DNA from: Bin5 sp965204525 | Lineage (GTDB): Bacteria > Chloroflexota > Anaerolineae > Caldilineales > Caldilineaceae | NCBI GenBank assembly: GCA_965204525.1 | Contig: OZ241994.1 | Coordinates: 1,736,001 to 1,800,000, forward strand | DNA: 64,000 nucleotides | Reading direction: 5' to 3' | Part shown: positions 36,600 through 46,291 of the stretch, one piece after another | Layout of the letters: each line of letters opens with the position of its first letter | How positions within the stretch are numbered: the stretch's first letter is position 1 | Made by a program: the position numbers and the translations under genes | Notes under the pieces: model-generated | The model's database searches: none | What the model saw: the letters and a program-made list of their open reading frames with translations, nothing else | Told to the model about the DNA's origin: nothing

Positions 36600-37277
36600 A
36601 TGCCCTGCACCTGCTGCGAACCGCCGGAAGTCGGCGATTATGAAGGGATGTTCGATACGGAGTGGGCGTCCAGAGAGGCCGACGCCTATGTAAAGAATGG
36701 TCTGGAGGCGCGCGCCGAACGCTTGATTGCATACCTGTTGGAGAACTGCAGCGGGCCGCTTCATGTATTGGATGTAGGCAGTGGGGCCGGCGGTGTACAT
36801 CATGAGCTTCTGCGCCGCGGCCTCGCCGAAAGCGCGGTCGCGGTCGAGGCCTCATCCGCATACATCGCCGCGGCCCGGCAAATCGGTGAACGGCTGGGGC
36901 AGGAGAGCAAGGTGCACTATGTTCACGGCGACTTCACCACCGCGGCCGCGGTGATCAGTTCAGCCGATGCCGTGATCCTGGACCGGGTGATCTGCTGCTA
37001 TCCCCATCTGGGACAGCTGCTGGGAGCTTCCGCGAGCAAGGCGGAGCGCTATCTCGCTCTGAGCTATCCGCGCGAAAGATGGTGGGTCCGTATTGCGTTC
37101 GGCCTGTTCAATTTGTATCTCAAGATAAAGCGCAAGGATTTCCGGACGTTCGTGCATCCCCACAAAGAGGTGCATTCGATCGCGGCGCGTGATGGGTTGG
37201 AGCAGGTCCACGCGGAAACGGAAGGCTTCTGGCAGATTACCGTGTTTGAAAGGGCCGGCTCGCGATCAGCCGCCTAG
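36600..37277 (+). CDS. BchM-like class I SAM-dependent methyltransferase
   Basis: A 225-residue methyltransferase. SAM motif I is VLDVGSGAGGVHHELL near 59-74, followed by an acidic residue at the end of strand 2 (AVEASSAYIAAA), and ILDRVICCYPHL near 125. The CCYP segment and the later RWWVRIAFGLFNL and FRTFVHPH blocks resemble the magnesium-protoporphyrin O-methyltransferase-like group. That group also contains many non-photosynthetic proteins of unknown substrate. A strong GAGGAGGGGA site precedes the ATG. An N-terminal CTCC cluster is notable. No tetrapyrrole genes are nearby. Confidence 0.8.
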   Translation: MPCTCCEPPEVGDYEGMFDTEWASREADAYVKNGLEARAERLIAYLLENCSGPLHVLDVGSGAGGVHHELLRRGLAESAVAVEASSAYIAAARQIGERLGQESKVHYVHGDFTTAAAVISSADAVILDRVICCYPHLGQLLGASASKAERYLALSYPRERWWVRIAFGLFNLYLKIKRKDFRTFVHPHKEVHSIAARDGLEQVHAETEGFWQITVFERAGSRSAA

Positions 37278-37308
37278 TTCTTCCCCGTTTCGTATCCCGT
37301 CTCACACT

Positions 37309-38232
37309 CTACAGATGACCTTGGGCCTGGGCGACGATGTCGAGGCCCACTAGGTCGCTCCATGCCTGCAGAAGCCGCAGGGCCACGGGGCCGACCGCGC
37401 CGTCTCCAACGGGCAGGCCGTTGAACTTAGTGGCCGGCATAATGCAGTAGGGCGTACTGGTGAAGAAGGCCTCGTCGGCCGTGTAGATGTCGTAGGGCTG
37501 GAAGTCGGTGACCTGCGTGGGGATGCCCAGGACGCCGGCCAGTTCGAGGACAGTCTCGCGAGAGATGCCGGCGAGAGCGCCGCGGGCATGGGGCGTCTTG
37601 AGGATGCCGTCGGCCCAGATGAAGAAGTTGCCCCCCTTGTTCTCGGTAACGTTGCCTTCCGTGTCCAGGATGACGCTCTGCGCCTGCGGGTCGACCAGCT
37701 TGACCTCTGCTTCGGCCAGGGTATATGCGAGGCGGCTGCGGTTCTTGATACGGGCGTCGAGCGCCTGTGTGGGGATGGCCCGGCTGAAGGGCGTCACGGC
37801 GTGGCAGCCCTCTGTGTAGAAGCCGGCCCAGTCACGCAGAATCATCGGCGCCGTGTTGATGATAACGGTGGCAGGGGAGCGTTGCAGGGTGGGGTCGGCC
37901 GCGGCGGCGCCCATACCGCGCGAGATATTGTGCACGATCCAGACATCCTCATGCGGCGGCACGTACGGCAGATTGATCTCCAGGACTTCCAGCGTGACGG
38001 CAGTCATTTCTTCGGGGGACATCCCGGCGTTTATGCGGCTCACTTTGAGTGATTTGTAGAGGCGTTCGATGTGCCGCTCCAGCTTGAAAGGTCTGTGGCC
38101 GAACGTGCGGGTCGATTCGGTCACGGTGTCGCCCAGGGTGACGGCCGTGTCGAAGACCGAGATTTTGGCCTGATCCGGCGGCAGCATCTCACCGCTGAGG
38201 TAGACGAGATGTTTGCTGGCGTCGTGTTCCAT
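37309..38232 (-). CDS. Class IV (branched-chain/D-amino acid type) aminotransferase
   Basis: A PLP-dependent aminotransferase of 307 residues with fold type IV landmarks: FDTAVTLGDTVTESTRTF, KLERHIERLYKSL, the Schiff-base lysine region DARIKNRSRLAY, and VTENKGGNFFIW followed by GISRETVLELA. Members include IlvE, D-alanine aminotransferase and 4-amino-4-deoxychorismate lyase; the sequence fits an IlvE- or omega-aminotransferase-like enzyme, without certainty. It converges on the methyltransferase gene, with 31 bp between stops. Confidence 0.9.
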   Translation of the reverse strand: MEHDASKHLVYLSGEMLPPDQAKISVFDTAVTLGDTVTESTRTFGHRPFKLERHIERLYKSLKVSRINAGMSPEEMTAVTLEVLEINLPYVPPHEDVWIVHNISRGMGAAAADPTLQRSPATVIINTAPMILRDWAGFYTEGCHAVTPFSRAIPTQALDARIKNRSRLAYTLAEAEVKLVDPQAQSVILDTEGNVTENKGGNFFIWADGILKTPHARGALAGISRETVLELAGVLGIPTQVTDFQPYDIYTADEAFFTSTPYCIMPATKFNGLPVGDGAVGPVALRLLQAWSDLVGLDIVAQAQGHL

Positions 38233-38269
38233 TCCTGCTGCTCTCCTTTCTGGTAGGCCCCAGATTCAA

Positions 38270-38300
38270 GACAGCGGAGCCAGTTGCTGGCTCCGCTGTC
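38270..38300 (-). terminator. 14-bp perfect hairpin between transporter and aminotransferase genes
   Basis: Two perfect 14-bp arms (GACAGCGGAGCCAG and its complement) around a 3-nt loop, 97 bp downstream of the peptide-binding protein stop. No U-rich tract follows on the minus strand, so it may stabilise the upstream mRNA or act as a weak terminator. Confidence 0.5.
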
Positions 38301-38396
38301 CCTTGGCGGATTCACTCATCCGGAGCGGACGGGTCGCAAGGCTACTGTTCGGATAAGAGAACCGGCATACGCGCCCGCGTCCGAGATAGGCAATCT

Positions 38397-40532
38397 CTAC
38401 TCATTGATGAACCACTGCGCGGGAATGGTCGGCGTCCATTCACCTGAGATCGACCAGGTTACCACATTGCGCAGGCGGTTGTGCACGTTGGTCAGCTGGC
38501 CGAACTTGGGATCATCGACGACAAGACCGATCGACCAGATGTTGTCCATGTGGATCTCAAAGACTTCGCGCATCAACGCGTTACGTGTATCCTCGTCCGG
38601 TTCACCCAGGATCTGATCGCGCAGTACGCGCAGCTGCTTCACATCGTCCGGCGGCTCCACGCCTTCCGCGCCGTCTGTATCCAGCCAGGCGGCCCAGTCG
38701 CGGGCCCACTGCCAGCCGCGCATGGCGAAGGTATTGGCGTTCAACGTCGGGTGGACCGGACCGCCGCCGAAGTGACCGCCGCGAGCCGACACGTCGTGCT
38801 CGCCGGCGTTGTGGCGCGTGTACCAGAGCTGACCGGCCTCAGGCGTCACCGTTGCATTGATACCGACCTCTGCCCAATAGCCCTTGACCAGCTCCATCAA
38901 CTCAGGCGATTCTGCTGGCCACGAGGTCGTGGCGGAGATGTGCAGCACCAACTCTTCTCCGGTCGGTCCCAGCCGGAAGCCTTCGTCATCGCGCTCTGTC
39001 AGGCCAAGGTCGTCCAGAATCTGGTTTGCCAGGTCCGGATCATGCTGGGTCCAGGACTGGAACAGTTCATCTTCGCCATGATATGGGGGACCTCGCAGCG
39101 GTGCGATCTGGGAAGCGAAGACGCCGCCTTTGTAGACCAGCTTTATGATCTCATCACGGTTGATCGCCACGGAGAGAGCATGACGGAAGCTCTTCTCGTT
39201 GTAGAGTTGACGCTTGGCCTCATCCTCGGTGGTGTAGTTGAACATAATGTTGCCGTAGGCGTTAGGCATCCAGTTGGCGTAGGCGAAACGGAAGTTGCCG
39301 CTTTCCCTGTTTTCCGACAGGACCGGGATGTTGGCGGTGCCCAGGCCGCGCACGAAGTCCAGCTCACCTGCGATGGTCTTGAGCAAGGCGGCTTCAGCAT
39401 CAGCCACGCGAATCTCATGTACTTCGCCGATGTAAGGCAACTGGTTTCCAGCAGTGTCCACCTTCCAGAAGTAGGGATTGCGGACATACACCTCGACCGG
39501 GTTGGGCGGCTCTGTGGTCGGGAGCCAAGCGGCCAGGCTCGGCTTGCCGATAGAAATGGACCGGTTGTTTTGTCCGAAAAGGTCCATCCAGGTATCAAAG
39601 CCGCCCTCTTCCATCATCGATTCAATTTCGGACATCTCCGTATAGTTTGGGTGGAACTTGGACAGGAAGTGCTTCGGGCTCGTGGTTGGACCACTGCGCG
39701 GCCCGCCCCAACTGCCCAGGTAGGTGGGGAAGAGGGCGTAGGGCTGGGCGAATGAGAACTGGATCGTGAAGTCGTCGACCATGGAGAGTTCGGCCATTTC
39801 ACCGCCGCGGCTTAGCAGAGTTGAGGGTGAAGGAGTCAGGTCCTCATTGAGGATGATATCCTCCCACCAGAACATTACGTCGTTGGCGGTAAAGGGTTCA
39901 CCGTCGCTCCATTTAATGCCCTTGCGAAGGTTGACTGTGAGCTGCGTATGGTCGTCGTTCCAAGCCCAACTTTCGGCCACGTTGGGGACGATTACGCCCT
40001 TAGGTGAATGAATCGTTAGCGGCTCGACCATCCACCACCATCCCATCTCACCATGAGGGTATTGACCGGTGACGGTCTTGCGCAGGATGCCGCCGTACTT
40101 TCCGACCGCCTCTTCGGGCTTGATAACGATGGGGTTGACCGGTAGCCGTTCCTCAACCGGCGGCAACTCGCCGCTGGACACCATCTCGGCCAGCTCCGGC
40201 GCTTCCTGGTAGGAATCGATGCCCCCGGCGTCGGCAGGCGTGTTGTAAACTTCGCTCTGTACCTCACGCTCACCCGCGCCGGCGGGAGGGTCGGTCAATA
40301 CGGGACCCGTAATCGTGGCCGACTCGGCCGCAGGAGCCTCTTCGGCAGCGGGCGCGGCTTCTTCTGCCGCGGGCTCGGCCTCTTCGCTCGCGGCCGGCGA
40401 GTCGGCGGCGCCGCAGGCTGCCAGCAGCAGCGACAGGATTATCAGAAAGGGTAATAACCTCGAGGCGCCCTTCCTCAGCCTTGTGCCGGTTGCCCTGGTG
40501 CGGCTTCGAGTAGAAAGAATTCGGGATTGCAC
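38397..40532 (-). CDS. Peptide/oligosaccharide ABC transporter substrate-binding lipoprotein (SBP_bac_5)
   Basis: An exported binding protein of 711 residues. A basic N-terminus and hydrophobic stretch end in a lipobox (LLLAAC near residue 40), then an Ala/Glu/Pro-rich linker. The mature part has family 5 features: NLRKGIKWSDGEPFTANDVMFW, a central NIMFNYT region and KSFRHALSVAINRDEII. The start is GTG 40532 with AGGAG 7 nt upstream; no in-frame ATG lies before the signal peptide. It is the last gene of a same-strand transporter operon, after a 139-bp gap. Family 5 proteins bind peptides, nickel or oligosaccharides; the neighbours here favour a glycoside. Confidence 0.93.
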   Translation of the reverse strand: MQSRILSTRSRTRATGTRLRKGASRLLPFLIILSLLLAACGAADSPAASEEAEPAAEEAAPAAEEAPAAESATITGPVLTDPPAGAGEREVQSEVYNTPADAGGIDSYQEAPELAEMVSSGELPPVEERLPVNPIVIKPEEAVGKYGGILRKTVTGQYPHGEMGWWWMVEPLTIHSPKGVIVPNVAESWAWNDDHTQLTVNLRKGIKWSDGEPFTANDVMFWWEDIILNEDLTPSPSTLLSRGGEMAELSMVDDFTIQFSFAQPYALFPTYLGSWGGPRSGPTTSPKHFLSKFHPNYTEMSEIESMMEEGGFDTWMDLFGQNNRSISIGKPSLAAWLPTTEPPNPVEVYVRNPYFWKVDTAGNQLPYIGEVHEIRVADAEAALLKTIAGELDFVRGLGTANIPVLSENRESGNFRFAYANWMPNAYGNIMFNYTTEDEAKRQLYNEKSFRHALSVAINRDEIIKLVYKGGVFASQIAPLRGPPYHGEDELFQSWTQHDPDLANQILDDLGLTERDDEGFRLGPTGEELVLHISATTSWPAESPELMELVKGYWAEVGINATVTPEAGQLWYTRHNAGEHDVSARGGHFGGGPVHPTLNANTFAMRGWQWARDWAAWLDTDGAEGVEPPDDVKQLRVLRDQILGEPDEDTRNALMREVFEIHMDNIWSIGLVVDDPKFGQLTNVHNRLRNVVTWSISGEWTPTIPAQWFINE

Positions 40533-40671
40533 AGTTTTTCTCCTTCTGCGTAGGAAACTACGTCTTGGATGAAAGTTCGCAATTACGGTCCACGGAATTT
40601 CTCAATATAGGCACCTCCTGATTGATGAGTGATCTCTAGCAAAAGACGTCTCGCCGGTCCCGTTTGCGTGA

Positions 40672-41853
40672 CTAACGTGACGCCTCGCTTGCCGCAAATC
40701 GGTTTGATAATTGCACTGCGGTGCGAACCCCCTGCAAATCCAGCTCCTCGGCGAAGTGACAGCGAACGTAATGGGGCTGGCTGCCGTTCGATCCCGCCAG
40801 ATCGACGAGTTGGGGTTCTTCCACCCGGCAGACGTCCTGCACATAAGGACAGCGAGGATGGAATGTGCAGCCCGGCGGCACATTGGCGGGGTCGGCCACG
40901 TCGCCCTCCAGGATGATGCGCTCCCGGCGCCGCCCGGACTTACCCGTCTCCACCACCGGCACTGCCGAGAGCAGAGCCTCAGTATATGGATGCCGAGGTT
41001 GGCGGAAGATTGAGTCCGTTTGCCCCAGCTCAACGATCTGCCCCACGTACATCACCGAGACGCGGTCACTCAGATATTCGACCACTGACAGATTGTGTGT
41101 GATGAACAGATAGGTCAAGTGCTGTTCAGTTTGCAGTTCCTTGAGCAGGCTGAGAATCTGGGCCTGAACCGAGACATCCAGCGCCGACACCGGTTCGTCA
41201 GCGACAACGAAGTCCGGGTCCAGGGCGAGGGCCCGCGCAATCGCAATGCGCTGGCGCTGGCCACCGCTGAATGCATGAGGATAGCGACGCATGTATGTCG
41301 GGTCCAGGCGAACGCTACGCAGCAACTCGGCCACCCTTTCCTCCAGCTGGCGGCGGCTGGTGATTAGCTTTCGAGTGACGAAGGGCTCGCCAATGATTTC
41401 CAGGACTGTAAGACGCGGATTCAGCGACGAAAAGGGATCTTGAAAGATCATCCCCATATTTTGCTGAACATCGCGCAGTTCCTGCCTTGTCAGCGTCGTA
41501 ATCTCAATCTCTTCCCCATCCCGTTTGCGGAAGAGTACAGACCCGTCTGAAGGCTCGATCGCCCTCATCACGCAGCGGCCGGTCGTCGTTTTTCCGCAGC
41601 CGCTTTCCCCCACCAGTGCCAACGTCTCCCCGCGGACAACATGAAAGCTGACATCGTCGACAGCCTTTACTTCGCCCACTTGCCGGCGGAAAAAACCGCG
41701 CAGAATCGGAAAATATTTACGCAGATCGGTTACTTCCAGAACCTTGTCAGCCGCCTCGGAGTGAATGCCTTCTGCTCGTTGCGGCGACTGCAGGTCAGGA
41801 GAGGAACCAGTTCCTGCGTTCAATTCATCTGAAACAGCATCTGTTTGTGCCAT
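40672..41853 (-). CDS. Peptide-type ABC transporter ATPase (OppF/DppF-like)
   Basis: A cytoplasmic ATPase of 393 residues that powers import. Walker A is GESGCGKTT, the signature is FSGGQRQRIAIARAL, Walker B is DFVVADEP, and the C-terminal oligopeptide-type HPY extension has cysteines in CTFHPRCPYVQDVC. The start at 41853 lies just after the OppD-like stop; ATG 41871, overlapping the previous stop, is an alternative. It pairs with the OppD-like ATPase next to it. Confidence 0.94.
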   Translation of the reverse strand: MAQTDAVSDELNAGTGSSPDLQSPQRAEGIHSEAADKVLEVTDLRKYFPILRGFFRRQVGEVKAVDDVSFHVVRGETLALVGESGCGKTTTGRCVMRAIEPSDGSVLFRKRDGEEIEITTLTRQELRDVQQNMGMIFQDPFSSLNPRLTVLEIIGEPFVTRKLITSRRQLEERVAELLRSVRLDPTYMRRYPHAFSGGQRQRIAIARALALDPDFVVADEPVSALDVSVQAQILSLLKELQTEQHLTYLFITHNLSVVEYLSDRVSVMYVGQIVELGQTDSIFRQPRHPYTEALLSAVPVVETGKSGRRRERIILEGDVADPANVPPGCTFHPRCPYVQDVCRVEEPQLVDLAGSNGSQPHYVRCHFAEELDLQGVRTAVQLSNRFAASEASR

Positions 41854-41857
41854 ATTC

Positions 41858-42859
41858 TCAGTCCTGGACATACAGATGGCAGCGCACGCGATGTCCTCCG
41901 GCCAATTCGATCTGGGGCGGCAACTCGACATCGCAGACGTCGGGAATGAACTCGGGACAGCGGGTATGGAAGGGACAGCCCGCCGGTCGTCGGTAAGGAC
42001 TGGGGACCGAGCCGGCTATCGGGTCGAGCTCCTGGTTGTGGCCTTCGCCCAACTCCGGAACAGAGCGAAGCAGACCAATCGTATAGGGATGTTTCGGTTC
42101 ACGGAAAATGACGTCTGCAGGCGCGCTCTCAACGTCCTTGCCCAAATACATGATCATCACGCGATCGCACAGTTCGGAAATCACAGCCAAGTCGTGGGTG
42201 ATGACGATCAGAGCCATCCCCATGTCCCGCTGCAGATCTTTCATCAGTTCCAATACCTGGGCCTGGATAGTAACATCCACCGCGGTGGTGGGCTCGTCGG
42301 CGATCAGCAGGGCAGGATGACAGGAAAGGGCCATAGCGATCATTGCCCGTTGTCGCATGCCGCCACTGAGGGCGAAAGGGTAGGCGTCTATCGTCTGTTC
42401 CGGTATGGGCATACCAACTCTCTGCAGCATCTCTATCGCCCGCTCCCGGGCTTCGTTCTGACTGCACTTCTGGTGCAGGCGAATCACCTCGGTAATCTGG
42501 TTGCCTATGGTGTAGACCATGCTGAAGGCCGCCATTGGCTCCTGGAATACCATCGCGATCTCGCCGCCGCGGATCTCGCGGATTTCCTGCCCGCGGTCAT
42601 CCAGCTGCACCAGATCGACCGACCCACCGTTCTGAAACAGATTGATAGCACCGGTGACTATCTTGCCGTTCTTGGGCACAATTCGCAGGATCGACTGGGC
42701 AGTGACGCTCTTGCCGCAGCCGCTTTCTCCGGCAATGCCCAGAGCTTCGCCGGCGTGAATGTCAAATGACACGCCGTCGACGGCTTCCAGTATCCCTTCC
42801 TGAGAGAAGAAATGGGTGGCCAGATTGTCTACGCTGAGCAGAAGTTGTGGCTGTGTCAT
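41858..42859 (-). CDS. Peptide-type ABC transporter ATPase (OppD/DppD-like)
   Basis: A 333-residue partner ATPase with Walker A GESGCGKSV, signature LSGGMRQRAMIAMAL, Walker B ALLIADEP, and the C-terminal CPFHTRCPEFIPDVC extension found in OppD-type subunits. It lies 20 bp after the permease gene and 4 bp before the OppF-like gene, consistent with one operon. Confidence 0.94.
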   Translation of the reverse strand: MTQPQLLLSVDNLATHFFSQEGILEAVDGVSFDIHAGEALGIAGESGCGKSVTAQSILRIVPKNGKIVTGAINLFQNGGSVDLVQLDDRGQEIREIRGGEIAMVFQEPMAAFSMVYTIGNQITEVIRLHQKCSQNEARERAIEMLQRVGMPIPEQTIDAYPFALSGGMRQRAMIAMALSCHPALLIADEPTTAVDVTIQAQVLELMKDLQRDMGMALIVITHDLAVISELCDRVMIMYLGKDVESAPADVIFREPKHPYTIGLLRSVPELGEGHNQELDPIAGSVPSPYRRPAGCPFHTRCPEFIPDVCDVELPPQIELAGGHRVRCHLYVQD

Positions 42860-42879
42860 CGGACAGGTCTGCAGAATGT

Positions 42880-44019
42880 TTAAATCGACGAATATGGATC
42901 GGCGGCGTCACGCAGGCCGTCGCCGACGAAGTTAAAGCAGAGAATGGCGATAATGACGAACAGTCCCGGCGAAAGCAACCACGGCGAATCCGCCAAAACG
43001 ATGATCCGCTGCGCGTCGTTGAGCAGCACGCCCCAGCTGATGGCAGGATTCTGCAGACCCAGGCCTATAAAGCTCAGCGCAGTCTCCCCCAGGATCATGC
43101 TGGGCACGCTCAAGGTCAGCGAAGCGATTATATGGCTGGTGAAAGAGGGAAGCATGTGCTTGAAAATGACACGCGACTCGTTCGACCCGTTGAGTTGGGC
43201 CGCCATCACATACTCCTCCTCGCGCAATGACATGAACTTTCCGCGCACTACCCGGGCAAGCCCTGTCCATCCCACCAAAGATAGGATGACGACGATACCG
43301 AAGTAGATCTGGACGACCGTCCAAGTGGGAGGCAAAGCCACGCTCAACGCCATCCATAGAGGCAGCGTCGGAATCGAGCGCAAAAACTCGATGATGCGCT
43401 GGATGATCAGATCGGTGACGCCGCCGAAATAGCCGGAGAAGCCCCCCATAATAACTCCGATCACAAAGCTGATGGCGATGCCCAACAATCCGACGGACAA
43501 CGAAATGCGGCCGCCGAAAATGATACGTGAGAGCATGTCGCGGCCCATCTTGTCCGTACCCACCAGGTACATCGTGCCCTCATCGACGCCGAACAGGTGG
43601 ATATTGCTTTCGAACAAACCCCACAGCTCGTAGGTATCGCCCCGCACGAACAGCTTGACCGGATACTTCTGGGTCTTATCCAACTCCCATGTGGTCCTGA
43701 AGGTGTTTTCGTCCATCTTGGAAGTCATGCCGTAAACAAAGGGCCGCAACTGAAATTTTCCCTCGTCGAAAAAGCGAACCCGCTGCGGGGGCATGAACAT
43801 ATAATCGGTGTCGTGATTTGTTGGGTCATAGGGTGAAAGAAACTCTGCAAAGATCGCAAAAAGATAGAAGATCGCTATCACCGCCAGCGAAATGACCGCA
43901 ACCTTATGACGCATGAACTTCCAGCGGATCAGCTGCCATTGCGTGGCGACCGACAGGTCCTCCTCACCAGCATCCACCCCGGCATTGCTCGATTGAAATC
44001 TTTCTTCGATTACAGCCAT
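42880..44019 (-). CDS. Peptide-type ABC transporter permease (DppC/OppC-like) with extracytoplasmic insertion
   Basis: An inner-membrane permease of 379 residues, longer than the usual 280-300. After the first helix there is an extra domain of about 100 residues (roughly 70-170, including MFMPPQRVRFFDEGKF and LWGLFESNIHLFGV), and then the standard GTDKMGRDMLSRIIFG entry into the five-helix core. The EAA loop that contacts the ATPases is visible (EEEYVMAAQLNGSNESRVIFKH, split by a turn). The same insertion is present in the second permease at 47340-48503. It belongs to the minus-strand transporter operon. Confidence 0.93.
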   Translation of the reverse strand: MAVIEERFQSSNAGVDAGEEDLSVATQWQLIRWKFMRHKVAVISLAVIAIFYLFAIFAEFLSPYDPTNHDTDYMFMPPQRVRFFDEGKFQLRPFVYGMTSKMDENTFRTTWELDKTQKYPVKLFVRGDTYELWGLFESNIHLFGVDEGTMYLVGTDKMGRDMLSRIIFGGRISLSVGLLGIAISFVIGVIMGGFSGYFGGVTDLIIQRIIEFLRSIPTLPLWMALSVALPPTWTVVQIYFGIVVILSLVGWTGLARVVRGKFMSLREEEYVMAAQLNGSNESRVIFKHMLPSFTSHIIASLTLSVPSMILGETALSFIGLGLQNPAISWGVLLNDAQRIIVLADSPWLLSPGLFVIIAILCFNFVGDGLRDAADPYSSI

Positions 44020-44091
44020 TGCAGTTCTACCATTGATCTGTAGCGGAAAACACGTTCCAGTGCGTAGGTGTTTTTCGCACGAAATTCAGAG

Positions 44092-45077
44092 TCAAATCGC
44101 GCCGCGAATGCGCGGGTCGAGCCACGCAAGCACAATATCAGAAAGCAGCGTTCCCACCAGGGTGAGCGTGCTCAGGACCATCACCACACTTCCTGCCAGA
44201 AACATGTCCTGGCTGAGCAACGCGCCTACAAACAGAGGCGCTATGGTGGGCAGGCCCAAAACCAACGAGGCCAGAAGTTCGCCGTTCACCAGTGTTGGCA
44301 GCGTCCAGCCGATTGTGCTGGCAACCGGGTTCATCGCGATGCGAAAAGGATACTTGAAGAGCAACTTGGTTTCGGACAGGCCCTTGGAACGGGCCACCAT
44401 CACATAGGGGCGTTCAAGTTCGTCCAACAGATTGGCGCGCATCACCCGGATCAAGCCGGCGGTGCCGGCGGTGCCCACAACGAGCGCCGGCAGCCAGAGA
44501 TGCTTCAGCAGATCTATGAACTTGGCAAAACTCCAGGGCGCGACAAGGTATTCATTGGAAAACAGGCCGACCGCCACATTGCCGGTAGCGACAAAGTAGT
44601 ACCACAAAATGAGGAGGGCGAGCAGAAAGTTGGGTGTCGCCAGTCCAATGAACCCGATCAGAGTGAAGACATAATCCCCGAACGAATATTGGCGAGTGGC
44701 GGAATAGAAGCCGATCGGGATTGCAAGCGCATAGGCCAGAAAGAAGGACGCCACCGAAATCGCGAGACTCCATGGCAGACGATCGGCGATCAGTTTGCTA
44801 ACAGGCTGGTTCCACTCCAACGAGCGGCCCAGGTTGCCCTGCATGATGTTGCCGAGCCACCTGAAATAGCGTACGTAAGTGGTGCATCCAACCCGTAGCG
44901 CTTGCGCAGTGACTCGATCTCCGCCGGGTCGACCGCCTCCTGCTGCTGCAAGAGTGCATTCACATAGGAGTCCATGTAATCGCCCGGGGGCGCCTCAATA
45001 ATGACAAAGGAAATTAGAGAGACGACAAGCAGTGTGGGGACCATCAGCAGGATGCGACGAAGGATGAAGGACCACAT
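44092..45077 (-). pseudogene. Peptide-type ABC transporter permease (DppB/OppB-like), frameshifted
   Basis: The inner-membrane partner of the DppC-like permease, read in two frames. The N-terminal part from ATG 45077 gives MWSFILRRILLMVPTLLVV and RYGLDAPL. The remainder, in another frame, gives YFRWLGNIMQGNLGRSLEWN, the transmembrane core and the EAA loop ERPYVMVARSKGLSETKLL. The break lies near 44876-44881. One extra base there would restore a protein of about 328 residues that lines up with the intact permease at 46292-47281. The rest of the gene is well conserved, so this is a sequencing error or a very recent lesion. Confidence 0.85.
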
Positions 45078-45096
45078 GTTCAGGAATGACCAGGTG

Positions 45097-46104
45097 TCAG
45101 TGTTTTTCCAGTGTAGCCAGGTAGATCGCCGAGGGAGCCAGGCTCGTTCCGCTGCCCTCGTGGCTAGAGTAGTAGGACAACAGGGCCCGCTTCGGACCCA
45201 ATTCGACAAAGCCGGGATAGGAGTTGTCTCCCCCGCTGGGCAGGACCGCGATCTCCTTCAGCTCTGTGTCGACCAACTCGTACAGGGCAGTGACAGGTCC
45301 ATCTTCGGTATGCTTGCGCCCGCCGACCAGAACCTGGTCTCCCCATCTGACAAGGAGCGGACCGCCGATATTTCTGTCAAGATCAGTCGACATCCAGTTC
45401 GTATATGGAGGTCGGGTGCTGCAAAGTTGAGCCGGCCGGCCGCCGGATCGAGCAACGGCCAGCAACTCTTCATCTGGGCCGAAAAGGAGTGCAGTCTCGT
45501 CGCCGTGGGCCGGTTGAATCAGGCTGAGCGGCGTAAAAGTAAATCCGTCCGCACTGTGCAGTAGCCAAGACTCCATCCACTCCGGGGGCTCGTCCCGTCG
45601 GGGGAGCACTTCGAAATTGCGAATGCGGCGTCCGTTGAGATAGGCCGTACCGTCGAGCGCAGCCGCGCGCCAGATGTAGTGGCCGTGGGTGCCGTCCAAC
45701 ATGAGCGGGCCGCGCCAGTTTTCGCCGTCTTCGCTCCAGGCGCAGAAACCGAGGTGATCGTTTACGTCTCTATCCTCGGCGTTACCGGGCGTCACCCACC
45801 AGGCGCCGGTATAGACGAACAGCTTGTTGTCGAAGACCAGAAAGTGCGGGTCCCGGACATCGCGGTTGGGTACGCCGAAGGTATGGATCTGGGTCCAGTC
45901 GGTTCCATCGGTGCTTGACAGCACGACGATGCGAGACGTGGTGAAGAGCATGTGGCCGTCGGGGCAGCTGCGGAACGTCAGATACAGGCGATCACCGAAA
46001 CGGCACATGTCGGTGAAGGCATTGTGATTGCCGTCATTGAACAGTTGACGTACGGAACTGACTCGGATGGAGGGCACGAAAGCGGCTCTTGTGGGAAAGC
46101 ACAA
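45097..46104 (-). CDS. Sialidase-like beta-propeller protein (BNR/GH33-type fold)
   Basis: A 335-residue protein with repeated short-strand blocks typical of sialidase-like six-bladed propellers: SRIVVLSSTDGTDW, FCAWSEDGENWRGP and WLLHSADGFTFTPL resemble S-x-D-x-G-x-x-W Asp boxes. No signal peptide is apparent, so it may be cytoplasmic, acting on imported glycosides, or a non-catalytic propeller. It is the first gene of the minus-strand operon, 19 bp upstream of the frameshifted permease, which links the transporter to glycoside use. Confidence 0.72.
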   Translation of the reverse strand: MCFPTRAAFVPSIRVSSVRQLFNDGNHNAFTDMCRFGDRLYLTFRSCPDGHMLFTTSRIVVLSSTDGTDWTQIHTFGVPNRDVRDPHFLVFDNKLFVYTGAWWVTPGNAEDRDVNDHLGFCAWSEDGENWRGPLMLDGTHGHYIWRAAALDGTAYLNGRRIRNFEVLPRRDEPPEWMESWLLHSADGFTFTPLSLIQPAHGDETALLFGPDEELLAVARSGGRPAQLCSTRPPYTNWMSTDLDRNIGGPLLVRWGDQVLVGGRKHTEDGPVTALYELVDTELKEIAVLPSGGDNSYPGFVELGPKRALLSYYSSHEGSGTSLAPSAIYLATLEKH

Positions 46105-46204
46105 GTTCTGGTCTGAGGACTGCGGGCGGCCCTTTGGCTGCCGGTGCCTGCATTATAGGGAAGTTTAACCGGTTGTCAAACGCACGATACCTATGGCGAC
46201 CCGT

Positions 46205-46234
46205 TTGCTTTTCCCCATCCAGAACATATATAAT
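46205..46234 (+). promoter_or_regulatory. Promoter for the second permease pair
   Basis: A perfect TATAAT at 46229-46234 with a weaker TTGCTT (46205-46210) 18 nt upstream. The predicted start near 46241 lies about 50 nt before the permease ATG. It lies in the 187-bp gap between the divergent transporter operons. Confidence 0.5.
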
Positions 46235-46291
46235 GCCAACCGCCCCGCGCACTGCAAGCTCGTCGGACCGACACACAGAGTCAGCAGCGAA

